Source: Nitritalea halalkaliphila LW7
GTDB taxonomy: Bacteria > Bacteroidota > Bacteroidia > Cytophagales > Cyclobacteriaceae
DNA length: 64,000 nt
Reading direction: 5' to 3'
Assembly (NCBI RefSeq): GCF_000265075.1
Contig: NZ_AJYA01000024.1
Coordinates: 62,001-126,000 of the forward strand
This document shows, piece by piece, positions 55,758 through 64,000 of this stretch (position 1 is the stretch's first letter; every line of letters starts with the position of its first letter). The position numbers were made by a program, and so were the translations under genes. Below the pieces are notes generated by a model. It saw nothing but the letters and a program-made list of their open reading frames with translations. It was not told where the DNA came from and did not search any database.

Positions 55758-55789
55758 CAAATATACGGCATTTATTCTGGTTATCAAAT
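55758..55789 (-). promoter_or_regulatory. bamD promoter
   Basis: On the minus strand TTTG (55789-55786), a 20-base spacer and TATATTTG (55765-55758) match the consensus. The -7 element ends only 8 bases before the bamD ATG, so the mRNA would be almost leaderless. Confidence 0.7.
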
Positions 55790-55806
55790 GGAAAGAGGGT
55801 GCTGGA

Positions 55807-56522
55807 TCAGCGCTTTACGAAAAGCTTCTTCGTTACGATGTTTTTATTGTTCACGTAAAGCGTATAAAAGTACACACCTGGTTTTAGGTCTGAAGTGTTC
55901 AGCACAAGACTCTCACGCATAGGATCTAAGGTATAGGTAGCCACAGGGTTACCGATAAAGCTCGTCAGCGCTATGCTCGCCTGAGCCGAAGGATTAAGCA
56001 ATTCATAATCTATCGTGGCGATCTGATTACTCGGATTCGGATAGATGTTGCCCATGCGAATGTCTGGATGCGTAAAGGCGTTCCCTTCAGCATTCGGATC
56101 ATAAACGTCATAAGTAGCCTCGATATTGAATACTTCTCGAATATTTTCTGTGCTCACGAACTGCATGCTAAAATATCCCTTCGTCTCGGTGATGCCGAGA
56201 TCGAAAGCTAAGTACATCTCCGTGAAAAGCTCTCCCGGACGCAGCGTCAGCTTCACCTTCGCTAAATCTCGGGTCGGATTATAACAGGTCTCCCCGATGC
56301 AGAGCTTCAGCTGCTGCGAAGAACTATATTCCCCCGTAAAAATTTTAAGGTATAGTGCTTGACTTCATCCGATTCATTCTGAATCAAAAGGGTCTTCCGC
56401 TGAGAAGTACCTATCTTTCCACTAAACTCCACAGCATCAGACAGCACCACCACCTGGGAAAATCCCGGAAGTGCCCCGAAAAGCAGGAGGCTGAAAAAAA
56501 CGATGCGTAAAAGGTGTTTCAT
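55807..56522 (-). CDS. T9SS-secreted protein with C-terminal sorting domain (one frameshift)
   Basis: About 238 residues after repair. A signal peptide ends at FSQ. The middle is an Ig-like beta domain with a Cys pair (KLCIGETCYNP) like periplasmic-chaperone-type folds. The last about 75 residues form a type A sorting domain: IYPNPSNQIATIDYEL, LKPGVYFYTLYVNNKNIVTKKLFVKR. This directs export through the type IX system with removal of the domain. The frame breaks in the C5 run at 56331-56335 (G on the coding strand); one more base restores HYTLKFLRGEYSSSQQL. Confidence 0.85.
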
Positions 56523-56682
56523 GTAAATACTATTCTATAGGCAAATCTTTATATTTTGTATGCTAATCTATACTATAAAAATACGCAGAAGGTTTGGCTT
56601 TTGTCTCATTTTCCGGTTAATTTTTGTTAAGCTCCGCGAAATTTTTTTTAAGCGGAAACGTTAACGCTCCTTGGAAAATTTT

Positions 56683-58328
56683 TTAAAGTAGCGGATATTC
56701 AGTTTCACCCTCCTGAATCTGTGTTTCGTCTAATAATTTTTGGATTTCTTCATCTTCTGGCTCTGGCACGCGGGCATCCGGGAGGTCAAATAAATTTCGC
56801 CTCCCACTTGGCCGAATCTTTGGCGTACGCCACTCCGCTATCATCTCCGATCGGGTTTCTCCTCTATCCTCCAGCGGAAATCCTTCAGCTTCCGCTTTTT
56901 ATCGTCGATCTCATGTGGCGGTGTAAACGTGCCATCCGGCTTCACCAGCGATTTAATCCGCTGCAGCTGCCCCTCCTCGAAATAAATAATCATGCGCGCA
57001 CATAAAAGCAGGTTCATCCCCCGCAGCGTATTGTCCTCCAGCAAGTCAAAATACAAGGACTCCCCATTCCCATTCACATCTAACTGCTGGATCTGCTCGT
57101 CCCGAAAATAGGCAATCATCCGACGCCCCTTTATCTGGTTGTAGTTCTGCAGGGTATCCTCCCCGATCAAGTAGGCATTCCGCTCAAAGAAGGCCTTCTC
57201 GATCGCTTCATCCACGATGAGTAGGCGAATGGAGTCGGCTGTAACCTGATTGTTGTCATTCCATAACACCGGGTCGCGGTACAGATGGATGCTGCTGTCC
57301 GCAAACACGTAAGCGATAGAATCCCCACGCCCCTGCAGGTCAGTTTTAAAGATGCGTGCATTATAGAAGGCGCTCAGCTCCCGGTTAGCCGGCAGCTCAT
57401 CGTCCTTGTAAATCAAGGTATCCGCTATCATGAAGAGCGTGTCGGCTTCCAAATACTTTTGCACCAGCCCCCGCCCATACATCCGGCTGTATTTCTCGAG
57501 CTCCAAGTGATAGCCCTCATCCCCAAAGAGCTCTATTTCATCTTTTTTATACAAGATCGACACATCCTCCCGCGCCTCATAGTAACCCCGATTTTCATCG
57601 TAATATAAAGTTTCCCCAAAAATAATGGCGTCCTCTGTTTCCGCATCGCCATCATAGAAGCGAAAAATTCCCCCCTCGGTCTCATAGTAGGCCCCTTTCT
57701 GCGCATTCAGCCTGTTGCCCTCCGCAGAAACCACATTCGTCAGCCCCAGCGTCTCGGCGGTCTTCGGGATGGTGCGGTAGATCAAGTACTCCGTTTTCAT
57801 GTGATAGTCGGGATTCACCAGGTCTACACGCTCGGTGAAGGTGATCCGCTCGATTTGTGTCTCGTAAACCGCTTTCTCGGAGGTCAAAACATTCAAAGAG
57901 TCCACCACACGTCCACCATTAAAGTAATTCGCGGTAGCCGTGTTGCGGTCATAATCTAAAAAATCCGTGTACAGCAGCGTGCCCTCATTGTCCATCACCA
58001 CGTTTTGGCGCAGCCGCGCCATCCGCGAAGCCCCTTCATACTCGGCATAGGAGGCCGTCGTCACCACAGGGTCCTCCTTATCGGTGATGCGCACATTCCC
58101 GTAGAGCTTGGCCATGTTCTCACGCTTAAAAAAGAAGGCCGAGTCACACTCCACGATCGTGTTCTGGTTGATCATGAGCACATTCCCATAAAAACGCTCC
58201 ACCTCCGCACCGCCGCGCACACGCTCTGCCCGCTTAAAATCCAGGTAGTTGGCATTCTGATTTTGGGCCCGCGCCGTCAGGGAAATGGCCCCCACAAACA
58301 GGAGCAGCAGCGTAATTATTTTTTTCAT
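56683..58328 (-). CDS. OstA-like protein (LPS-transport LptA/LptD N-terminal fold), C-terminus frameshifted
   Basis: 495 residues are read directly, to a TGA at 56841; with one base restored near 56844-56846 reading continues to TAA at 56683-56685 (about 548 residues). A signal peptide ends at ARAQ. The body repeats OstA beta-jellyroll strands: GGAEVERFYGNVLMINQNTIVECDSAFFF, KLYGNVRITDKEDPVVTTA, ARLRQNVVMDNEGTLLYTD and LFGDEGYHLELEKYSRMYGRG. Such proteins resemble LptA and are thought to help LPS transport, though the role of this Bacteroidota form is not established. The restored tail (DLPDARVPEPEDEEIQKLLD) is acidic and protein-like, which supports the repair. Confidence 0.8.
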
Positions 58329-58366
58329 GTCGTAAGAAGTCCCCGCAAAATTAATATTTTTGATCT

Positions 58367-59737
58367 ATGCTCGACAAATTTCGCGCCCATCTTCACACAT
58401 TCCCCGGTTTTGACCCGAAAAAACCTACTTGGCTGGCCATCAGCGGGGGTATGGATTCCACCGCGCTCCTGCACCTTATGCGGCTTTCGGGCTTTCCCCT
58501 GCTGCTGGCGCATGTAAATTACGGTCTGCGCGGGGCGCAAAGTGATGGCGATGAGGCCTTTGTACGTGCCATGGCTACACAGTATCAGCTGCCCCTCTCG
58601 GTGAAGCGCTCCTCGCCAGAAGCACTCGAAGCTATGGGCGGCGGGGTGCAAGAGGCCGCGCGCATCCTGCGCTATACCTGGTTTGACAGCCTCCTGCGGC
58701 AGCATCCAGAGGCGCAGGCACTCCTGCTGGCTCACCACCAGGAGGATCAGGCGGAAACACTGCTGCTCCAACTGCTACGGGGAACGGGTTTAAAAGGCAT
58801 GGGCGGGATGCGTGCCGTTCAAGGGGCCTACTGGCGTCCGCTGCTGCCCTTCTCGAAGGCGGAGCTACGTGCTTTTCTGCAGACACAGGGGCTTTCCTGG
58901 CGCGAAGATGCCAGCAATGCCAGCACCTACTATCAGCGCAATTATCTGCGCAATACGGTCCTACCCCAGTTGGAGGCCCGATTTCCGCAGACCTACGCGA
59001 ACCTTTCCCGCAGTGCCGAAAATGCCAAAGCGCCTGGCAGCTGCAGCAGCAGCTCTCCCGCTATTTCCTTCAAAAGGAGTGGCAGGTAGACCGTTTTGGC
59101 ATCGGATCCTTTGGGCTGGAAGCCCTGCGTAGCCTCGGACAGGGCCTCACCGCTTTCCTGCATCAGCTGCTGCTTCCCCTAGGCTTTTCTTCCGCCGAGC
59201 TGCTCCGTCTCTCGGCTAGTATCCTGGAAGATAAGCCGAAAGAGCTTTTACAATCCGCTACTCATCAGGTGCTTATCGATAGAGGGAGACTCTACCTGCA
59301 CCCGCAGGAGTCGGCTGCGCCTTATACGTTCTCGCTCCCCGAGGAAGGGGAGGGCAGCTTGGTTTTGCCTGGCGGCAAAGGAGTTGTGGACTGGGCCTAC
59401 AAGCCGCTGCCCGAAAAGTGGCCGCAAGACCCCTTTCAGGTGTACCTCAACCCGGACACTTTGGCAGCGCCCCTTACCCTGCGCACCTGGCAGCAAGGCG
59501 ACCGCATACAGCCCTTCGGCATGCGGGGACAAAAAAAAGTTGAGCGATTATTTCATCGATAAAAAATTGTCACTGCTACATAAAAACCATATTTTAGTCC
59601 TAATTTCACAGGAAATTCCGCTGTGGGTGGCAGGCGTAGGCAGTAGTGCAGCTGCTCAGCTTCCAGCTACGGCGCCTCGCTGCCTGCATTTGTCCATACG
59701 TTATGCCCATGATCAATCCTTTTTCCAAGAGTTTTAA
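58367..59737 (+). CDS. tilS: tRNA(Ile)-lysidine synthetase (two frameshifts)
   Basis: About 456 residues. It modifies C34 of tRNA-Ile(CAU) to lysidine. The ATP loop is WLAISGGMDSTALLHL (S-G-G-x-D-S), followed by LLAHVNYGLRGAQSDGDEAFV, LLAHHQEDQAETLLLQLLRGTGLKGMGGM and NYLRNTVLPQLEARFP. One lost base near 59030-59034 restores KRAWQLQQQLSRYF. One extra A in the A8 run at 59531-59538 breaks the conserved end, which then reads GMRGQKKLSDYFIDKKLSLL. Both changes are in short runs. It overlaps the next gene. Confidence 0.9.
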
Positions 59738-60233
59738 GGCCATCGAGCTGGAAATTTTTGATTTCCTAAGTAAAATCCCGTTTTTTCAGGCCTTAAGTCC
59801 AAATGAAATGGCGCGCTTTCTGCCCGCTATCCATCGGCGCAAGTACCAGCAGGGGGAGGTGGTTTTCTTTCGGGGCGATCCTAGTCAGGCGCTCTACCTG
59901 ATCGAAAAGGGACGGGTGAATCTGAATATCGACATTCAGGAAAACATGGAAGTCATTCGTGTGGCACGTACACAGGAGGCTTTCGGGGAAAATGCGCTGC
60001 TAGCCGATACCAAGCGTATTTACAGCGCGATCGTGGACTCTGAGGAGGCTGAGCTGATCGTGATACCCTACTTTTCCATTCAGGAGATTTTCGCCAGCCA
60101 CCCGAAAATTCAGGCCAAGATGATGACGGCGCTAGCAGCCTTTTATAATCGTAATAATCAGGTGCTCTTTTCCTCTTACAGGAACTCCTATGGCTTTTTT
60201 AGCCTTTCGCAGTTGTATGAGGATAACCAGTAG
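59703..60233 (+). CDS. cyclic nucleotide-binding domain protein
   Basis: 176 residues from the ATG at 59703; 59709 is an alternative. IPFFQALSPNEMARFLPAIHRRKYQQGEVVFFRGDPSQALYLIEKGRVNL is the start of a CRP-type effector domain, and AFGENALLADTKRIYSAIVDSEEAELIVIPY holds the phosphate-binding cassette region (E-x-x-L with usual R replaced in part). No helix-turn-helix follows, since the protein ends after a helical ILF-type tail (NNQVLFSSYRNSYGFFSL). It is probably a sensory or scaffold protein rather than a transcription factor. It overlaps tilS by 35 bases. Confidence 0.8.
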   Translation: MPMINPFSKSFKAIELEIFDFLSKIPFFQALSPNEMARFLPAIHRRKYQQGEVVFFRGDPSQALYLIEKGRVNLNIDIQENMEVIRVARTQEAFGENALLADTKRIYSAIVDSEEAELIVIPYFSIQEIFASHPKIQAKMMTALAAFYNRNNQVLFSSYRNSYGFFSLSQLYEDNQ

Positions 60234-60260
60234 CCCCGACGTAAATCGTAGCATCCCTTC

Positions 60261-61277
60261 GTGAAAAAAATCAGCTTTATACTCGTTGCTTTATGCTTTC
60301 TGGCGGCCGCTTTCTGGCTGTACCGCAGCTTAGGTGGGAACAAAGAAGAAAATTATTCCTTTATCGCCTCGGATGCGCTCTTCGTTCTCGAGACGCAAGA
60401 TCCCATCCGGCTTTGGAACCGCTGGAGCAGTATGCCGTATTTCGAGACCCTTGAGGAGTTTCCGGCGATTCGCTCCGCAGGTGAGCAGCTGCAAGCCTTA
60501 GATTCCCTGCTCGGAGGCTCCGGGGAGGTGGATGCCCTGCTGAAAGGGCAGCGCTTCACGGCCTCTCTGCACAGTGTGGGTAAAGAGCGTTTTGATTTTC
60601 TCTATCTATTAGCCCTGGCCGATGGCAAAGCCGAGCGGATCATCCAGCAGCTGGAGCGTGTTTTGCCCGAAGGGGTACGCCTGCAGGCCCGAACCTACAG
60701 CGGGGTTACTCTGTACGAGGTGACGCAGACGGGGAGCGACTTCAGCCTTTCCCTGGCGGCAGTGGATAATGTGCTGCTCGTGAGCTATACCTCTTTTTTA
60801 ATCGAGCAGGCGATTCGCGTGCAGCGGGGCCAGGCGGTAACGAATTTTCGAGCCAGCTATAGCGAGCTTTTCAGCGGCCGTGATTCAGCTGATCCGCTCG
60901 CAATGCTGCGGGTGACGGCGGACGGGCTCTACATTTTAAACCGCTCCATCGTGGATACAGCGGAGGAAAATATGCTAGACCTGCTGAAAAACAGGCAGGT
61001 GGGCGGGAGCTTCCAGGTGCTGCTCCGCGAGCAAGGGCTGGAGCTGGAAGGCGGCCTCCGCGTGATCGGTGGGCGGGCCTTCGGTGCCTCCGGAAGCGGG
61101 GAGCTGGCCAGCCGAAGTGCGCGGTATCTCTCGAACAGAAGCAGCTACGTTTTCCAGTATGATTTAGCTAATGCCGTACAACTTTTAGGCTTCGGTGATC
61201 CGCGATTCGAGCGCGTGACGACGCTGGATGCAGAAATCGAGCAGCAGCTGAAGTCTAAAGGTTTCTTTCAGCCTTGA
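60261..61277 (+). CDS. membrane-anchored DUF3352-like protein, N-terminal part
   Basis: 338 residues. There is an N-terminal anchor (ISFILVALCFLAAAFWLYRS). The rest reads like DUF3352 domains: FIASDALFVLETQDPIRLWNRWSSMPYFETL, VDALLKGQRFTASLHSVGK and SLAAVDNVLLVSYTSFLIEQAIRVQRG. It ends KGFFQP just 17 bases before the next reading frame. Two restored bases (about 61273 and 61292) would give GFFQPLTGSAFFMVLEQSLG and join the two into one protein of about 877 residues. The fusion is my inference from smooth reading and frame arithmetic. Confidence 0.6.
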   Translation: MKKISFILVALCFLAAAFWLYRSLGGNKEENYSFIASDALFVLETQDPIRLWNRWSSMPYFETLEEFPAIRSAGEQLQALDSLLGGSGEVDALLKGQRFTASLHSVGKERFDFLYLLALADGKAERIIQQLERVLPEGVRLQARTYSGVTLYEVTQTGSDFSLSLAAVDNVLLVSYTSFLIEQAIRVQRGQAVTNFRASYSELFSGRDSADPLAMLRVTADGLYILNRSIVDTAEENMLDLLKNRQVGGSFQVLLREQGLELEGGLRVIGGRAFGASGSGELASRSARYLSNRSSYVFQYDLANAVQLLGFGDPRFERVTTLDAEIEQQLKSKGFFQP

Positions 61278-61293
61278 CCGGTAGCGCCTTTTC

Positions 61294-62891
61294 ATGGTGC
61301 TCGAGCAAAGTCTGGGGGAGGCGCGCGATCGGGTGCTTTTACTGCAGACACAGGAGGCTGAGGAGCAGCTGCAGCGCCTACTCGCTTTCGTGAAAAGCCA
61401 AAATCCCGGTCAGGAGGATCAGTTTACCGACCGCTACCGGGAGCGCCTCATACTGTATATCGAGGAGGATGAGTTTCCTGCCCATCTGCTGGACGGGAAC
61501 TTTCAGGGGTTTAAAGATAGCTATGTCACCCATGTGGAGGATTTCCTCGTGTTTACGAATAGCAGTAAGGCCATGCGGCTGTACTTAGATGATTTGGCGC
61601 TGGGACAGGTCTGGGAAAATAGTGCGAAGGGGCAGGAGCAGTGGGCCCGCCTGGGCCAAAGTCCGGGACTTTCCTTTTACTTCGATGGAACAAGCTTTTG
61701 GAATGGGCTGGCGCAACGGGCACTGCCGGGCTGGAGGCCTTCCTGCAGCAGCAGAGTGCACGCCTAGGGGCATTTCACTCCCTACAGGGACAGTATGCCG
61801 AGGTGGCGGGAAAACCCTTTATGCGCATCACTTTTCCGATCGGATCTGCAGCCTCTGTACAGGCAGGAGAAAACCAAGCAGCTATTCTGCAGCGTGGGCT
61901 AAGCTTCTCCACATCGCTGACACAGGGTCCGTTCCGTCTCCAGAATTTCACAGATAAATCAGTAGATTACCTCGTTCAGGATGCCGAAAACGTTCTGCAC
62001 CTCATTCACGAGGAGCAGGTCGTGTTCTCCTATCAGATCGAAGGACAGCTGGTGAGCCCTGTTTATCAGATCGATTACTACCAAAACGGCAAGCTGCAGA
62101 TGCTCTTTGCGACCGCAGAGGCGGTGCATGTGTTAGACCGTCTCGGGAATACGGTGGAAGCCTTTCCGTTAACTTTGCCCGGGCAGGGCAAAATTACCCA
62201 TTTAAGTCTCGTCGATTATGACCGCAATAAAAATTACCGGTATTTTCTGGGAACAAGTTCCGGGGAACTCTTCCTGATGGATAAGCGAGGCACGCTCTTA
62301 GAGGGCTGGGACCCGATATCCCTGTCGGCACCACTGGCCGCTGCCCCGCAGCATCATCGTATTCCCGGTTTAGGAGATCGCATGGTGGCACTGACGCAGG
62401 ACGGTCAGGTGTATATCTTTAATCGGCGAGGAGAGCCACAAGCAGGTAGCCCGGTGTCGGTAAATGCTGTTTTGGGCACCGATTATGGGTTAGTGCTACG
62501 GGGGCAGGCCTCAGATAGCCGCCTGACGACAGTTTCAGAGGGTGGAGAGGTGCTTCAGGTGAACTTTAAAGGGGAGGTGGCGTACCGCAATCAGCTGGCC
62601 AAGCCGGATGCGGAAGTAAATTTTCAGCTTTTGCCGGACAACTTAGGAGATCGTTTCCTGTTTTTGGTGCAGTCTTTTGGGAGAATCACTGTGATGGATC
62701 AGGAGCAAGCGCCCCTTTTTGAGATTCCCAGTTATTCGGAAGATGTGGATTTTAAGTTTTATAACTTCGGCAAGGAAGCAAGTATTTTAGTACTTTTAGA
62801 TAAAACTCAGGAATTTGTATATATTTACAATCTTAGAGGGGAAATGATGCACACGCTGCCATTAGCGGGATCGACTTGGCAGTCTCAGTAG
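61294..62891 (+). CDS. continuation of DUF3352-like protein with C-terminal propeller-like repeats (one frameshift)
   Basis: About 532 residues after one base is restored at about 61720-61723, joining FWNGLAQRA to AGLEAFLQQQSARLGAFHS. The N-terminal part is helical and continues the style of the preceding gene. From about residue 220 there are repeated beta-strand blocks like a PQQ/WD-type propeller: VLHLIHEEQVVFSYQIEGQLV, LQMLFATAEAVHVLDRLGN, YRYFLGTSSGELFLMDKRGT and MVALTQDGQVYIFNRRGE. Probably one gene with 60261-61277. Function unknown; an anchored envelope protein is likely. Confidence 0.6.
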
Positions 62892-62970
62892 CTTTTCAGG
62901 CGTCTAGAAGGCTTTTTGAGATAGTGGTGGTGGACGGAGATACCTTTTATAACTACGAACTGCCTTTTTA

Positions 62971-63654
62971 ATGAAATGTGTTATTGTGGATGATGACATC
63001 ATCTTTAGAGAAATTTTAAAAAAACTAATCTCCGAAGAGAAGGATCTGGACCTGGTGGCCTCTTGCAGCCACGCCCTCGAAGCCATGGAGTTTTTAACCC
63101 ATCAGGAGGCAGATCTTTTATTTTTAGATGTGGAGATGCCGTTGATTTCAGGAATCGAGCTTTTGGATAAGCTGGAACGAAAACCGCTGGTCATTTTTGT
63201 GACGGCCAAGGATGAATATGCCCTGAAGGCTTTCGAGCAGGAGGCGGTACACTACATAACCAAGCCTGTCGATCGAGACAAGTTCCAGCAAGCCATCTCT
63301 CGCGCCCGTGCTCGGTACAAGCTCCTGCATGGTGAGCGTGTAAAAGCAGAGCGGGTCATGCTGACGTTAAAGGTAAATGGAGAGCAGGTGCGTATCGCGG
63401 CGGAGGATTTGCTGCTCGTAGAAGCGGCTTCCGATTACATGTTGGTGCAGACCGAAAAGAAAAAATATGTGGTTCATAGTACACTGAAGGCCTTCGTAGA
63501 GAGTGTGGGGGCTCCGTATTTGCTGCGCGTACATAAAAGTTTCGCCGTGAATCCGAAAGCGATCACCAAAATCGGTGCGCGCTCGCTTTGGTTGGCAGAT
63601 AAAGAGGTCCCTCTGGGACCTGCCTATAAAAAGGCGCTAAAAGACTGGGAGTAG
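62971..63654 (+). CDS. LytTR-family response regulator
   Basis: 227 residues. The receiver domain has the acidic pair VIVDDDIIFREIL, the phosphoacceptor Asp in LLFLDVEMPLISGIELL, the switch Thr in VIFVTAKDEYALKAFEQEAVHYITKPV and its conserved Lys. The LytTR DNA-binding domain follows (VRIAAEDLLLVEAASDYMLVQTEKKKYVVHSTLKAFVE, LRVHKSFAVNPKAITKI). No histidine kinase is adjacent, so it is an orphan in this window. Confidence 0.93.
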   Translation: MKCVIVDDDIIFREILKKLISEEKDLDLVASCSHALEAMEFLTHQEADLLFLDVEMPLISGIELLDKLERKPLVIFVTAKDEYALKAFEQEAVHYITKPVDRDKFQQAISRARARYKLLHGERVKAERVMLTLKVNGEQVRIAAEDLLLVEAASDYMLVQTEKKKYVVHSTLKAFVESVGAPYLLRVHKSFAVNPKAITKIGARSLWLADKEVPLGPAYKKALKDWE

Positions 63655-63800
63655 CAGTATCTGGAGGATATTTTGACTTTTTCTGGCGGCGGACGTTTTT
63701 TAAGCTTTTAAATCGAAGAAAAAGCCCCCTTTATCGAAAATAAACATGCCTTTTTTCCGCTTTGCGTACCTTTATATGACGATCCTGAATAGCACAGCAT

Positions 63801-64000
63801 ATGAAACAGCTCCTTCTTTTTTTCAGCCTTATCGTCTTCGCCTTTACGGCATGCTCTCCTTTAGAGCAGCAGGAAACTCCGGGTTTAGATGCCACGGAAG
63901 GTTTCCAAGCGATGCAAGTTCCCGATAACTTCAGTTATGCCACTACCCAGACGGTACGCGTGCAGATAGAAGCCACCTCTATGGACAAGCAGCCACTAAA
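63801..64000 (+). CDS. lipoprotein, 3' end cut off by the window
   Basis: The ATG at 63801 gives MKQLLLFFSLIVFAFTACSP, a lipoprotein signal with lipobox FTAC, and an open frame to the window end (about 66 residues). The segment MQVPDNFSYATTQTVRVQIEA resembles the first strands of LruC-domain proteins of Bacteroidota, but too little is visible to be sure. Confidence 0.6.
   Translation, partial: MKQLLLFFSLIVFAFTACSPLEQQETPGLDATEGFQAMQVPDNFSYATTQTVRVQIEATSMDKQPL

Overview
This window is a piece of a Bacteroidota chromosome. The evidence is the gliding/T9SS ABC transporter genes gldA-gldF-gldG, a protein with a T9SS C-terminal sorting domain, an omega-like RNA polymerase subunit, proteins of the phylum-typical families DUF4835, DUF4290 and DUF2911, and promoters of the phylum-specific form TTTG-N17..21-TAnnTTTG. 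No tRNA, rRNA, insertion sequence, phage gene or CRISPR array was seen. Placement below phylum is a guess.

Layout. 1-2905 and 28731-31004 are two visibly AT-richer accessory islands. Each has a short Cys-containing exported peptide, a hairpin, then a beta-propeller-like lipoprotein, followed by a third exported protein. 3090-9216 carries a flavin reductase, purine nucleoside phosphorylase, gldAFG and dnaN. 9339-11532 (minus) carries nadD, gmk and an ECF sigma/anti-sigma pair. 11737-20306 carries a lipid A acyltransferase, a UvrD-type helicase, DUF4290, murA, a lipoprotein, an alpha-amylase and an acetyltransferase. 20334-25313 (minus) carries a PEGA/SHOCT lipoprotein, pyruvate carboxylase and a second ECF sigma factor. 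25577-28730 carries tgt, an LptF/LptG permease and a DMT exporter. ispE (minus) follows the second island.

The centrepiece is 32261-43688, a complete branched-chain amino acid operon: promoter, a 19-codon leader peptide rich in Val/Ile/Leu, mutually exclusive antiterminator and terminator hairpins, then ilvD-ilvB-ilvN-ilvC-leuA-leuC-leuD-(citramalate synthase-like)-leuB and a strong terminator. It reads as a ribosome-mediated transcription attenuator. The citramalate synthase-like gene, with no threonine deaminase in the operon, suggests isoleucine is made from pyruvate.

43767-48863 has truA, a bile acid:sodium symporter family protein and a tricorn-like protease. 49043-58328 (minus) has DUF2911, fabI, recN, DUF4835, coaBC, omega, bamD, a T9SS-sorted protein and an OstA-like protein. 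58367-64000 has tilS, a cyclic-nucleotide-binding protein, two large envelope proteins that may be one gene, a LytTR response regulator and the start of a lipoprotein.

A pervasive feature is about two dozen single-base frameshifts, mostly losses of one base in short runs, that split many core genes (murA, ilvB, leuA, coaBC, tilS, tgt and others). So many indispensable genes broken the same way points to residual sequencing error rather than decay, so those genes are described here as single reconstructed genes.
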